Shown piece after piece: positions 9,826-20,326 of a stretch of 64,000 nucleotides of DNA. Below the pieces are notes generated by a model. That model did not search any database. It was not told the DNA's origin and saw nothing but the letters and a program-made list of their open reading frames with translations. A program made the position numbers and the translations under genes. This stretch comes from Caulobacteraceae bacterium PMMR1 (lineage in GTDB: Bacteria; Pseudomonadota; Alphaproteobacteria; Caulobacterales; Caulobacteraceae): the NCBI GenBank assembly GCA_000733915.1, contig JPOM01000001.1, positions 682,001 to 746,000 of the forward strand, in the 5' to 3' direction. Numbering within the stretch: position 1 is the first letter of the stretch; every line of letters begins with the position of its first letter.

Positions 9826-11148
9826 TTAGAACTGATAGGTCAGGGACGCTAGCACGCGGTTGATGTCGTAGCTTTTGTCGCGGGCCGCACCGCTCGAGTC
9901 CACGTTGTAGTAGGCATAGGAGACGTTCAGCCCGACCGCCCGGTTGATCAGGAAGGTCGCCGAGACGGTCGCGCCCGTGCGGTCGTCGCTCCGGTCCACG
10001 CCCTTGTAGTCGTCGTTTTCGTAGGACAGGCCGCCCGTCAAGATGATGTTGCGGCGAAGCTCGTGATCGACTTGAACGCCGACCGAGCTCGCGATGTAGC
10101 CCGCAGCGCTCGACACCGCGCCGTCTTCGATGCTGCGCGACACCGTGCCCGTCACCGTGGTCAGCTGGCTCGGGAACCACTCCAGCTGCCCGCGGGCGCC
10201 CAGGCCGCTGATGTCCTTGAACCGGGAGTCGTCATAGCTCTGGCTCAGGTAGCCGACGGAAACCTCGCCGCGCAGCAGCGCGGAGATGTCGGTGTTCACG
10301 CCGACGGACACATCGTAGCCGTTCGAGGTGCGCGAAATGTCCGCCGGCCGCCGGTTGCGATAGTCGTGCCAGTTCGCCACCGCCTGAACGAAGACCGCGG
10401 TATCGGGGCTGACCGCATATTCCACCTTGCCGCCGAGCTTGGTCTCGGTCCGGTCGCGGTTCTTCTCGTAGATCGGCGCGCCGTAGAAGTCGTTGGCGTT
10501 GTCGTATTGGTAGTCGCGCACATCGGCGCGGCCCGTGACACGGACGCGGTTGAACTCGCGCACGGCCTCAAGGAACGCGGCCGGCTGATAGTAGCGCACC
10601 GGCTCCCGCGTGTTTGCGATCACCCCGGACGCGGTCCGCGGCTCCGTGTCGCGCTCGAAGCTCGCACCAGCACGCACATAGGCCCCGCTGTACACATCCA
10701 GACGACCCGAAACGCCGGCAAAGTAGTCGAAGGTGCTCTCGCTGTCGTGGTCGAGGTACTCGTTGTCGCTGGCCCGGACGGTGAAGGCGAGCTGGTGGCG
10801 GTTCCAGTTCGACGCGAGGATCGCGCTCGGCTGGATCCGAACGATGGTGTCGCTCTTCTCGTTCGTATCGGAGGCGTAGATGTTGTCGTTCAGCTCCAGG
10901 CCGCCGGTGATGTTGGCGAGCAGCTGGAATCCGCCGAAGGGGATCGGGTCTTTGGAGTATTCGGGCTTCGGCCGCTGGCGGACCGAGACGTTCCGGTCGC
11001 GCTGAAAGTAGCCGGCCTGGTCGGCCTGCGGGGTCGCGCCGCCGGCCGCCTTCAGCGCTGTGGAGCCCTCGGTGCTCTGCGCCTGAGCGCGCACCGGCAG
11101 CATGGCGGCCAGGATAAGCGGCGCCGCATAGACGATCTTCGAATTCAT
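9826..11148 (-). CDS. Outer-membrane beta-barrel protein of exopolysaccharide locus
   Basis: The start at 11148 gives the signal peptide MNSKIVYAAPLILAAMLPV with an AQAQ-like cleavage site and is preceded by GGGGG at suitable spacing. The longer open frame upstream lacks signal character. The mature part of about 415 residues is built of alternating polar/aromatic strands ending in LTYQF, with a terminal Phe as expected for a BAM substrate. Repeated YxxDN and RNxN strand turns fit a large porin-like barrel of the type often found beside Wza/Wzc genes. Its role may be as outer-membrane exit or anchor for the polymer, but this is inferred from position. It lies 47 bases upstream of the BY-kinase start in the same transcript. 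Confidence 0.75.
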   Translation of the reverse strand: MNSKIVYAAPLILAAMLPVRAQAQSTEGSTALKAAGGATPQADQAGYFQRDRNVSVRQRPKPEYSKDPIPFGGFQLLANITGGLELNDNIYASDTNEKSDTIVRIQPSAILASNWNRHQLAFTVRASDNEYLDHDSESTFDYFAGVSGRLDVYSGAYVRAGASFERDTEPRTASGVIANTREPVRYYQPAAFLEAVREFNRVRVTGRADVRDYQYDNANDFYGAPIYEKNRDRTETKLGGKVEYAVSPDTAVFVQAVANWHDYRNRRPADISRTSNGYDVSVGVNTDISALLRGEVSVGYLSQSYDDSRFKDISGLGARGQLEWFPSQLTTVTGTVSRSIEDGAVSSAAGYIASSVGVQVDHELRRNIILTGGLSYENDDYKGVDRSDDRTGATVSATFLINRAVGLNVSYAYYNVDSSGAARDKSYDINRVLASLTYQF

Positions 11149-11286
11149 CTTGACCCCCACATGAAAGGGATCGATCTGCGACCGACCCCACCCTATGTCC
11201 GGCTGACCCGAATCCTTGTTCTCCGACGGAGCCGCCGGACCCATAATCGAGCAAGGGGCGGCCCCACAAGCCGCCCCCGCCGATGC

Positions 11287-11718
11287 CTACTTGTAGCCCG
11301 AATTGCCTTGATTGTTGTTGTCCGAACCCTTTTGGCCGGTCGAGGTCGGCTGCTGGTTGGCGTCGTTCATCGCCTGCTGGATGACGGCCATGCTGGCCTT
11401 CACGGCCGCCTGCGCCTGCGCGTTGTTCGCCAGTTCGTTGGCCACGGCGTTCAGCACCGCCAGCGCCTGGTCCGGCTTCAGCCCGAGCTTCGCCACCTCG
11501 GCCTCGATGGCCTTCTGGATGGCGTCCTTGGTCTGGGCGTCGCTCAGGTGCGCCTTACGCGCGTCCTTCTGCGCCTTCAGGATCGCCGCCTTCATCTGGG
11601 CCGAGGTCGAGGACGACTGCACGCCGGACCCGTTCGCCGCCAGGGCGGGGACAACGGCGGCGACGCCGCCGCCGACCAGAGCGAGGACCGCCGCGGCGGC
11701 CAGGATCTTCTTGTTCAT
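11287..11718 (-). CDS. Small secreted Ala/Gln/Asn-rich protein of unknown function
   Basis: The ATG at 11716-11718 is preceded by GGGGG and starts a clear signal peptide (MNKKILAAAAVLALVGGGVA) cleaved near ALAANG. The mature part is about 115 residues: a helical, Ala- and Lys-rich segment (about 30-110) followed by a low-complexity Gln/Asn/Ser/Gly tail. It carries no cysteine and no recognised domain. It lies between the barrel protein and the Wza-type gene on the same strand with gaps of about 115-140 bases, so it probably belongs to the polysaccharide locus. It may be a periplasmic or surface accessory. I do not recognise the family. Confidence 0.7.
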   Translation of the reverse strand: MNKKILAAAAVLALVGGGVAAVVPALAANGSGVQSSSTSAQMKAAILKAQKDARKAHLSDAQTKDAIQKAIEAEVAKLGLKPDQALAVLNAVANELANNAQAQAAVKASMAVIQQAMNDANQQPTSTGQKGSDNNNQGNSGYK

Positions 11719-11834
11719 CGGAACCCCCAACAAAGCTTTGCGTTTCTCTAGGCCCTCATTTGGCCGGAGTCGAGTGACGTTTCTAAGGTATCCGGGCGAG
11801 CTCCAGCTTTCACAAGGATTCGCTCAGGAGGTGA

Positions 11835-12440
11835 TCAGAAGTAGCGCTCCCCGATGCGGATGGTGTCGCCGGGAAGCACGACGGTGGCCTGATCGAGATC
11901 AAGACGCTGCTCCGCCGTGTCGTTGGCGCGGCGGATGTAGACGTGCTTCTTATCCGCCCGATAGGTGAAGCCGTTGGCGGTGGCCACGGCATTCAGGACG
12001 GTCAAGCCGTTTGTATAGGGATACTCGCCCGGCTTGGCGACCTCGCCCAAAATGTAGAACGGGCGGTAATTCAGGACTTCGACACTGACGTTCGGGTCCT
12101 TGAGGAAGCCGTCCTTCAGGGCGGTCTCGATCGCCACCTTCAGTTCCGAGGTGGTCTGGCCGCTGGCCTTGATCTCGCCGATCAAGGGAAACGACACGGT
12201 GCCGGCCCCCGAGACGAAGAACTCGCCAGTCAGCGAAGGCTCGCCGTAGGTGGTGATCCTGAGCTTGTCGCCGGCGCCCATGCGGTAGGCGGTGAGCGCG
12301 GGGGCGATTGAGGCCACGGTCGCAGGCGGGGGCGGCGGAGGCTGTGCGGCGGCCAGCGAGGCGGTCCCGAGCGCGGCCATCCCGAACGCGGCCGAGACGA
12401 CGGCGGCCATGATCGCAAGGCGCTTGAACAGGCGCGACAT
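11835..12440 (-). CDS. Wza-type polysaccharide export protein (PES/SLBB)
   Basis: From ATG 12438-12440 the 201-residue protein has a signal peptide ending near SLAAAQ and a Pro-rich linker. The polysaccharide export sensor domain follows (YRMGAGDKLRITTYGEPSLTG, about residues 55-130) and then one SLBB domain (FYILGEVAKPGEYPYTNG). It would form the periplasmic/outer-membrane channel for the polymer made by this locus. It is shorter than classical Wza (about 380 residues), has a single SLBB domain, and has no lipobox Cys. It may therefore rely on the neighbouring barrel protein for outer-membrane passage. It is the first gene of the minus-strand EPS cluster, facing the 480-base divergent region before ftsW. 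Confidence 0.88.
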   Translation of the reverse strand: MSRLFKRLAIMAAVVSAAFGMAALGTASLAAAQPPPPPPATVASIAPALTAYRMGAGDKLRITTYGEPSLTGEFFVSGAGTVSFPLIGEIKASGQTTSELKVAIETALKDGFLKDPNVSVEVLNYRPFYILGEVAKPGEYPYTNGLTVLNAVATANGFTYRADKKHVYIRRANDTAEQRLDLDQATVVLPGDTIRIGERYF

Positions 12441-12922
12441 ATCGGTCCTCTGGCTCACTGCCCCAGCCCGCTCAATGACTTGGGAGAGCCCCGAGACACA
12501 AGTCCCGAAGGCCTGCTTCACGCGGCCGCATCAGCCTTGCGCATCAATAGCATAGCTCGGCCGTTTGGCAAGCCTGTTGCGCTGCAGCAAGACGGGCGCG
12601 GGCCGTTGCGGGACAGGTCTTTCGCATCGCGCTGGCACGGTGCAGCTTGCATACCGAACCGTGGCTGAGCGTCGCCTTCAGCCGGCGTTCACCCGATCGC
12701 TGCAAGGCTCAAAGCTTCGGCGCAACTTAGACGGTCAATTAAGCGGGCTTTGCAGTATAGGCGCGAGTTCTGCGCTTGCGCCGCCTTGCGCTCGCTGCAG
12801 GCCCAATCCGGCCTCGGCGAACCCTCGCGCTTTCTGCGCGCCAGCCTAACGGCCGATTAACCGGATCGGGGCAAGCTTGGCATGCCCGCCGCCCGCTTTA
12901 GGTCCGGTACTCCGCGCCCGCT
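12441..12922. other. 482-base divergent intergenic region between EPS export gene and ftsW
   Basis: No convincing coding potential was seen on either strand. The region separates the minus-strand polysaccharide cluster from plus-strand ftsW and must hold both promoters. It is less GC-rich than its neighbours around 12720-12770. One candidate minus-strand promoter is listed separately. No strong Shine-Dalgarno element precedes the ftsW ATG at 12923. Confidence 0.6.
12544..12571 (-). promoter_or_regulatory. Candidate sigma-70-like promoter for the exopolysaccharide cluster
   Basis: Read on the minus strand, TTGCCA (plus 12566-12571) and TATTGA (plus 12544-12549) are separated by 16 bases and lie about 105 bases upstream of the Wza-type start. 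This is a weak pattern match with no experimental support. Confidence 0.3.
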
Positions 12923-14095
12923 ATGACCACGACGCATCCGTTCGCGCGCACCGACCAGAGCCGCTTCGGCGTGTGGTGGTGGACCACCGACCGCCTGCTG
13001 ATGAGCGCGGTCGCCGCCCTGATCGTGCTGGGGGTCCTGCTTTCCTTCGCCTCGAGCCCCGCGGCGGCGGCGCGCATCGGCATCGCCGACCCGTTCCACT
13101 TCGCCTTGCGCCAATGTCTTTACGCAGCGGCGGGCGCGGCGATCCTGCTGAGCGTCTCCATGCTGTCGCCCCGGGGCGTCCGCCGGGCCGCCTTCTTCAT
13201 CTACGGGGCCTCGATCCTGGTCATGATCGCGCTTCCCTTCCTGGGCCACGCGGCCAAGGGCGCGGACCGCTGGCTCCAGATCGCCGGCTTCACCCTGCAA
13301 CCGTCGGAGTTCATGAAGCCCGCCCTGATCGTGCTGGCGTCCTGGATGTTCGCCGAGGCGCAGAAGGGGCAGGGCGTGCCGGGCGTCTCGATCGCCTTCG
13401 GGCTCTACGCCGTCGCCGTCGTGCTCTTGCTGCTCCAGCCCGACGTTGGCCAGACGGTGCTGATCACCACGGCCTTCGGCGCGGCCTTCTTCATGGCGGG
13501 GGTTCCGATCCGCTGGATCCTGGGGCTCGGCGGCGGAGCGGTCTCGGGGTTCGTGCTGATCTATCTGACCTTCGGCCACGTGGCCGCGCGCATGCACAAG
13601 TTCCTGTCGCCCGACAAGACGGACACGCTGCAGGTCGACAAGGCCGGGGAGGCCATCGCGGCGGGCGGGCTCTTCGGGCGCGGCCCCGGCGAGGGGCTCA
13701 TGAAGCGCCACGTGCCGGACCTGCATACCGACTTTATCTTCGCCGTGGCCGGAGAGGAGTACGGCCTGCTCTTCCTGCTCCTGCTGATCGGGCTCCTCGG
13801 CTTCGTGGTGATCCGGGGCCTCTACAAGGCGATGCGGCTAAACGACCCCTTCGAGCAGATCGCCTCGGCCGGGCTGTTCGTGCTGGTCGGGCTGCAGACC
13901 TTCATCAACATCGCCATGGTCTTGAAGATGATCCCCACCAAGGGCATGACCCTGCCCTTCATCTCCTACGGAGGATCCTCGATGCTGGCCTCCGCGCTCA
14001 CCCTGGCCATGGCCCTGGCGCTGACGCGGCGCCGGCCGGGGGCCTATGCGCCCGCCGCAGAGGGCTTCGGCCCGAGCGCCGCGGCCCTGCCGTGA
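12923..14095 (+). CDS. ftsW: FtsW, SEDS-family septal peptidoglycan glycosyltransferase
   Basis: This 390-residue membrane protein has about ten transmembrane segments. It carries SEDS motifs GADRWLQIAGFTLQPSEF in the first half, LLQPDVGQT in the middle and KGMTLPFISYGGSS near the C-terminus. FtsW polymerises lipid II at the division septum with its partner FtsI. Identity as FtsW rather than RodA is supported by the coupled murG immediately downstream (GTGA overlap), as in division/cell-wall clusters. The N-terminus carries about 20 cytoplasmic residues before the first helix. No clear Shine-Dalgarno element precedes the ATG. Confidence 0.92.
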   Translation: MTTTHPFARTDQSRFGVWWWTTDRLLMSAVAALIVLGVLLSFASSPAAAARIGIADPFHFALRQCLYAAAGAAILLSVSMLSPRGVRRAAFFIYGASILVMIALPFLGHAAKGADRWLQIAGFTLQPSEFMKPALIVLASWMFAEAQKGQGVPGVSIAFGLYAVAVVLLLLQPDVGQTVLITTAFGAAFFMAGVPIRWILGLGGGAVSGFVLIYLTFGHVAARMHKFLSPDKTDTLQVDKAGEAIAAGGLFGRGPGEGLMKRHVPDLHTDFIFAVAGEEYGLLFLLLLIGLLGFVVIRGLYKAMRLNDPFEQIASAGLFVLVGLQTFINIAMVLKMIPTKGMTLPFISYGGSSMLASALTLAMALALTRRRPGAYAPAAEGFGPSAAALP

Positions 14096-15189
14096 GCGGG
14101 CGTCTGGCGGTGGTGGCGGCCGGGGGCACCGGCGGCCACCTGTTTCCGGCCGAAGCCCTGGCGCGCGAGCTGCAGGCCCGCGGCTGGCGGCTGGTGCTGG
14201 CGACCGATGCGCGGGGCGCGCAGTACGCCCAGAACTTCCCGGCCGAGGAGCGGCTGGCGCTCGAGGCGGCGACATTCCGCACCGGCGATCCTCTCGGCAT
14301 GGCGCGGGGCGGCCTGGCCATCGCGGCCGGCGTGCTCCAGGCCCGGCGCGCCTTTCGACGGCTGAGGCCTGCCGTGGTCGTCGGCTTCGGCGGCTATCCG
14401 TCCCTGCCGGCCCTGCTCGCGGCGAACCAGACCCGCATCCCCACGGTCATCCACGACCAGAACGCGGTGATGGGCCGGGTCAACCGCCGCCTTGCGGGCA
14501 AGGCCGCCGCGGTCGCCTGCGCCTTTCCTATCCTGGAAAAGGCCCCGCCCAAGGTGAAGGCCGCCGCCGTGGTGGTCGGCAACCCGGTGCGGCCCAAAAT
14601 CCGCGCCCTCTACGACCAGCCCTACGCCCCGCCCGAGCCCGGCGGCCCCTTGCACGTGCTGGTGACCGGGGGCAGCCAGGGCGCGCGCCTCCTGTCGGAG
14701 CTCGTGCCCGACGCCACGCTGATGCTGGCCGAAGACCTGCGGGTGCGCCTGAAGGTCGAGCAGCAGACGCGCATGGAGAGCCTGGAGCACGCGCGCCAGA
14801 CCTATGCCCAGGCCGGGGTGGAGGCGGAGGTCGCGCCCTTCTTCCGCAACGTGGCGGCGCGCCTTGCGGCCGCGCACCTCGTCATCGGGCGGGCGGGGGC
14901 GTCCACCGTGTGCGAGCTGGCGGTGGCGGGGCGACCCGCGATCCTGGTGCCGCTCGCCATCGCCATGGACGACCACCAGCGGTTCAACGCGCGCCTGCTG
15001 AGCGACGTCGGGGCCGCGCGGGTCCTGCCTGAGCGCGACCTCAGCGCCGAACAGATCGCAGGCGCGCTGCAGGAGATGCTGTGCGACCCGGCGGGCCTGG
15101 CGCAGGCGGCCGCCGCGGCCCGCTCGGTGGCGCGCCCGGACGCGGCCGAGCGCCTCGCCGACCTCGTCGAGCGGGTCGCCAAGGCTTAG
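14092..15189 (+). CDS. murG: MurG, UDP-GlcNAc:undecaprenyl-PP-MurNAc-pentapeptide GlcNAc transferase
   Basis: The GTG at 14092 overlaps the ftsW stop as GTGA and gives a 365-residue protein beginning with the diagnostic glycine-rich loop AAGGTGGHLFPA (about residues 9-20). Further MurG motifs are GFGGYPSLPALLA, HDQNAVMGRVNR, VTGGSQGAR and the UDP-GlcNAc-binding stretch GRAGASTVCELAVAGRPAI. It makes lipid II from lipid I on the inner face of the membrane. The longer open frame upstream (from 12877) runs out of frame through ftsW and is spurious. murC, murB and ftsQ do not follow, so the usual cluster is split here. Confidence 0.95.
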   Translation: MSGRLAVVAAGGTGGHLFPAEALARELQARGWRLVLATDARGAQYAQNFPAEERLALEAATFRTGDPLGMARGGLAIAAGVLQARRAFRRLRPAVVVGFGGYPSLPALLAANQTRIPTVIHDQNAVMGRVNRRLAGKAAAVACAFPILEKAPPKVKAAAVVVGNPVRPKIRALYDQPYAPPEPGGPLHVLVTGGSQGARLLSELVPDATLMLAEDLRVRLKVEQQTRMESLEHARQTYAQAGVEAEVAPFFRNVAARLAAAHLVIGRAGASTVCELAVAGRPAILVPLAIAMDDHQRFNARLLSDVGAARVLPERDLSAEQIAGALQEMLCDPAGLAQAAAAARSVARPDAAERLADLVERVAKA

Positions 15190-15265
15190 ACGCGCTGCGC
15201 CGCGCCGGCGGACCGGGCCCGACTCGGATAGAGTGCAGGCCGCACACCTCTGCGGAGACTGTCCC

Positions 15266-16642
15266 GTGTTCACCCCCGCCGTCCTGATGTTCGCCGGCCT
15301 GCTCCTTCTGGGCTTCGGCACGGTGATCGCGCTGATCTTGCTGCGCGGTCGAGCCGAGGCCTCCGCCTCTCCGGAGCTGATCGAGCGCCTGGCGCGGCTG
15401 GAGGCTTTGCAGGGCCAGGCCGCGCCCCAGCTGCAGGGCGAGCTGCGCGGCCTGCGCGAGGAGATCCGCACCGCCCTGGCCGAGGCCCGTCGGGAGGCCG
15501 CCGAGAACCAGGCCCGGTTCGCAGAGCAGCTCAAGGCCTCGACGGAGAGCTTCGCCCAGACCCAGCGCCAATCGCTGGGCGATAATGCGAACGCGACCAA
15601 GGCCTTAGCCGACAAGCTGGAGAGCCAGCTGAAGCAGCTCCTGGAGTCCGATGAAAGGCGCCAAGCGATGCTGCGCGACACCCTGACCCAGACGCTGGAT
15701 AAGCTCCGCGAGGGCAACGAGAAGAAGCTCGACGAAATGCGGGGCGTCGTCGACGAGAAGCTGTCCGCCACGCTCGAAACCCGCCTCGGCGAAAAGTTCA
15801 AGACCGTCTCGGAGCACCTGGAGGCCGTGCACAAGGGGCTGGGCGAGATGCAGAGCTTGGCGACCGGGGTGGGCGACCTGAAGCGCGTCCTGACCAATGT
15901 GCGCAGCCGCGGCGCCTGGGGCGAGCTTCGCCTGGGCCAACTGCTCGAAGACATCCTGCCCGGCCAGTACGAGGCGCAGGTGCAGGTGCGCGCGGGAACC
16001 TCCGAGCGGGTCGATTTCGCCGTCAAGCTGCCGGGCAAGGGCGAGGCGCCGGTCTGGCTGCCCATCGACTGCAAGTTCCCGCAGGAGGACTACGAGCGGC
16101 TGCAGGCGGCGCAGGAGCTGGGCGATCCCGCGGAGGTCGAGGCCTGCGCGACCGCGCTCGACCGCGCCATCCGGATCCAGGCCAAGTCGATCGCGGCGAA
16201 GTACGTGCACCCGCCCCAGACGACCCCCTTCGCCTTCCTCTATTTGCCGACGGAGGGGCTCTATGCGGAGGCGATCCGCCGGCCGGGCCTGGTCAGCGAT
16301 CTGCAGACCCAGCTCGGGGTCCTGATCGCCGGGCCGAGCACGCTGACGGCCAACCTCGTCAGCCTGCAGGTCGGGTTCAAGTCGCTGGCGGTGGAGAAGC
16401 GCGCCGCGGAGGTCTGGACCCTGCTCGGCGAGGCCAAGGCGGAGTTCCGCAAGTACGGCGAGGTCTGGAGCAAGCTCGGCGAGAAGCTCGACCAGGCCAA
16501 GGACTTGCACGAGAAGGTGGCGACGCGCAGCCGTGCGGTGCAGCGCAAGCTCCGCGGGGTAGAGGAGATCGAGGCCGCCGCCGGCACGCCGGCCCTGCTC
16601 GAGGCCGCGGCCGAGCTGGACGCGGAGGACGAGGCCGCCTGA
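15266..16642 (+). CDS. rmuC: RmuC family DNA recombination protein
   Basis: This 458-residue protein has one N-terminal membrane helix (LMFAGLLLLGFGTVIALILL), a long coiled coil (about residues 35-200), then the RmuC nuclease-like domain with NVRSRGAWGELRLGQLLEDI, LPIDCKFPQEDYERL and YLPTEGLYAEA. RmuC proteins are linked to limiting inversion and recombination at inverted repeats; the endonuclease fold is inferred from the family. The GTG at 15266 is chosen because GGAG (15254-15257) lies 8 bases upstream; the open frame beginning at 15233 has no such site. It follows murG after 76 bases. Confidence 0.9.
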   Translation: MFTPAVLMFAGLLLLGFGTVIALILLRGRAEASASPELIERLARLEALQGQAAPQLQGELRGLREEIRTALAEARREAAENQARFAEQLKASTESFAQTQRQSLGDNANATKALADKLESQLKQLLESDERRQAMLRDTLTQTLDKLREGNEKKLDEMRGVVDEKLSATLETRLGEKFKTVSEHLEAVHKGLGEMQSLATGVGDLKRVLTNVRSRGAWGELRLGQLLEDILPGQYEAQVQVRAGTSERVDFAVKLPGKGEAPVWLPIDCKFPQEDYERLQAAQELGDPAEVEACATALDRAIRIQAKSIAAKYVHPPQTTPFAFLYLPTEGLYAEAIRRPGLVSDLQTQLGVLIAGPSTLTANLVSLQVGFKSLAVEKRAAEVWTLLGEAKAEFRKYGEVWSKLGEKLDQAKDLHEKVATRSRAVQRKLRGVEEIEAAAGTPALLEAAAELDAEDEAA

Positions 16643-16652
16643 GCCTAGGTGA

Positions 16653-18343
<1,691 letters not shown>

Positions 18344-18591
18344 GACAGCAGGATAAGCGCGTCGCCTCGCCCTGTCGCCGACCCGGGGGTCGTTCAATCC
18401 TTATTCATGTCGTGGTCTGGTTTTCGACACAGATGGGACAACAACGACGGACGCTGGCCAGGCGGCCGCCGCAATGTGTGGCTTTGAGGCATCAGAAGCC
18501 GTCTAGATAAGCTGAGACTGGCCGGTGGGTGTGAACGTTTCGATTGGTTCGGATTTTCCGCTGCCTGGGTGGGTGCATCCTGGAGTGTGCG

Positions 18592-19131
18592 ATGAAAGCT
18601 ATTGTTTTGCTTACAACGGCCTGCAGTGTTCTGGCGGCGGCGCCTGCGATGGCGCAGGACGCGACCGCGCCGGCTTCGAACTGGTATGGCACGCTCGGCT
18701 ACACCGGCCAGACCTCCGGGCGGAACGGCGCAGACACGGGGGCGGTCACGGGACGGCTTGGCTATCGCGCGAACCGTTGGCTCGGCGCGGAGATCGAGGC
18801 CTCCGGCGGCGTCAACAGCGACACCCGCAACGGCGTGCGCACCAAGCAGGACAGCGCCTATTGCGCCTATGTCGTGGGCTACTATCCGGTCACGGACCGG
18901 GCGGAGATCTTCGGCCGCGTGGGCTACGGCTATGAAAAGTACAAGGTGCGCGGCTCGACCATCCCGGTGGTGAACGGCGAGCACGACCAGAACAGCGTCA
19001 ACCTCGGCGCGGGCGCCCAATACATGTTCGACGGCGTGAACGGCGTGCGTGGAGAGTACACCAAGTTCGTCGGCCAGGGCCGGGGCGCCGACAGCGACAA
19101 CTACACCTTGTCCTACGTCCGCAAGTTCTAG
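18592..19131 (+). CDS. Small outer-membrane beta-barrel protein
   Basis: The ATG at 18592 follows GGAG (18582-18585) by six bases and starts the signal peptide MKAIVLLTTACSVLAAAPA, cleaved near AMAQD. The 158-residue mature part alternates polar and aromatic residues (WYGTLGYTGQTSGRNG, YFxRVGYGYEKY-like, SLSYVRKF-like end TLSYVRKF). It ends in Phe, the hallmark of an eight-stranded OmpA/Opa-like porin-family barrel. The function is unknown. It is monocistronic, with about 248 bases upstream to the divergent pgsA start. Confidence 0.75.
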   Translation: MKAIVLLTTACSVLAAAPAMAQDATAPASNWYGTLGYTGQTSGRNGADTGAVTGRLGYRANRWLGAEIEASGGVNSDTRNGVRTKQDSAYCAYVVGYYPVTDRAEIFGRVGYGYEKYKVRGSTIPVVNGEHDQNSVNLGAGAQYMFDGVNGVRGEYTKFVGQGRGADSDNYTLSYVRKF

Positions 19132-19186
19132 ACCCGAAACCCGGCGGGCGCGTGCGGCGGGCCCGTACGCGTCCGTCGGCCTTGCG

Positions 19187-19723
19187 CTACTTGCCTGGCC
19201 CGTCGGCCAGCATCTTGCCCAGCGCCTGGCGCTGCTCGGGCGTGCACGATGACTTGACGCAGAAACGCTCGACCGTGCCGCGCACCAGGGCGGGCATGTT
19301 CTGCACCAGGAAGGGCGCGAGCTGCTGTGTGATGGCGGGCACCTTGGCCACCACCGCCTTGCCCGTGGGCGTGCGGTAGAAGGCCAGCATCTCGCTCAGC
19401 TGCGCCTCGGTGAAGTCCTGGGCGTAGAGGGTCACGATCTGCTCGAGCAGGCGCGGGGCGAAGGCCTGCATTTCCTCGCTGGACGCCTGGACGTAGACGT
19501 CGGCCTTGGACTGCTGGTCGGCGGGCAGGCCGTTCACGATGGCGCCCGCCATCGACTGGCTCAGCCCGGCGGAGAGCTCGCCCACCATGCGCTGGCCGTT
19601 GGTGGCGTCCACCACCTCGCGGGCGAGCTGCATCGCCCGGGCGGTCGGCGCAGGCGCAGGCGCGGGCGTCGCTGCAGGCGGGGCGGCGAGGAGGAGCAGG
19701 GCGAGGGCGAACGGGGCCGGCAT
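19187..19723 (-). CDS. DUF2059 domain-containing secreted protein
   Basis: This 178-residue protein has a signal peptide (MPAPFALALLLLAAPPAA), a short Ala/Pro linker and then a DUF2059-type helical domain with LLEQIVTLYAQDFTEAQL and MLAFYRTPTGKAVV. The domain is common in Caulobacterales and Sphingomonadales periplasmic proteins, and its role is not known. Two cysteines near the C-terminus (FCVKSSC) could form a disulfide. It stands alone between a convergent barrel gene and the orphan gene at 19781. Confidence 0.75.
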   Translation of the reverse strand: MPAPFALALLLLAAPPAATPAPAPAPTARAMQLAREVVDATNGQRMVGELSAGLSQSMAGAIVNGLPADQQSKADVYVQASSEEMQAFAPRLLEQIVTLYAQDFTEAQLSEMLAFYRTPTGKAVVAKVPAITQQLAPFLVQNMPALVRGTVERFCVKSSCTPEQRQALGKMLADGPGK

Positions 19724-19780
19724 GGACTGAACGATCTCCGAAAGCGCGCGGGCCGAATGTGAGCGGGCGAGACGCGGACC

Positions 19781-20326
19781 CTAGGCGGTCTGCTTCTCCT
19801 GCAGAAGGTCGAAGGAGCGCTCGTACTCGCCCAGGCAGTCGATGCGCGTCAGCTCGGGACAGATGAAGATGGTCTGCTCCTCGTCGTAGACCCCGAACGG
19901 GTCCACGCAGAGCACGGCGATCGAGGCGGCGCTGACCAGCCGGATCAGACCGACCCGCACCTCCCCCGGGCGAGCCTCCTCGTAGTGGAACACCCCATGC
20001 ACGCCGGCCCGCATCATCCAGATGCAGAAGTCCTGCAGCGAGAAGCTGGCGATCTTCGGCACATAGGCGAGGTGCGCGCCCTTGGCCTTCAACACCCGGC
20101 TATAGAAGGCGGAGCGGGGGCTCTCGAACTCGTCGGCGATGTCGCGGGTACGGACCAGCTGCACCCCGTCCGGCACGATATAGTCGCTGATGGTGGCGTA
20201 GAGCCGCCAGTCGGGGGTCGAGGCGACCAGCACGCCGGAGAAGCGGTCCTCGAACCCGCCCACGCGGCGACGCACGCGTACGAAGCGCTCCTTCGACAGG
20301 TCGAGCTCGCTCCACCTCGCGCGCAT
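19781..20326 (-). CDS. Conserved-looking hypothetical cytoplasmic protein
   Basis: I do not recognise this 181-residue protein. It begins with charged residues (MRARWSELDLSKERFVRVRRR), has no signal peptide or membrane helix, and is predicted to be a mixed alpha/beta globular protein. A core beta segment reads FSGVLVASTPDWRLYATISD. Codon usage matches its neighbours and the frame has a clean start at 20324-20326, supporting a real gene. It is divergent from polA, with 182 bases between the starts, and followed by the DUF2059 gene. No function is proposed. Confidence 0.65.
   Translation of the reverse strand: MRARWSELDLSKERFVRVRRRVGGFEDRFSGVLVASTPDWRLYATISDYIVPDGVQLVRTRDIADEFESPRSAFYSRVLKAKGAHLAYVPKIASFSLQDFCIWMMRAGVHGVFHYEEARPGEVRVGLIRLVSAASIAVLCVDPFGVYDEEQTIFICPELTRIDCLGEYERSFDLLQEKQTA

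Noticed and set aside
12877-14091. An N-terminal extension of murG through ftsW
   Set aside because: ftsW occupies this stretch in another frame with SEDS motifs. GTG 14092 gives a standard MurG.
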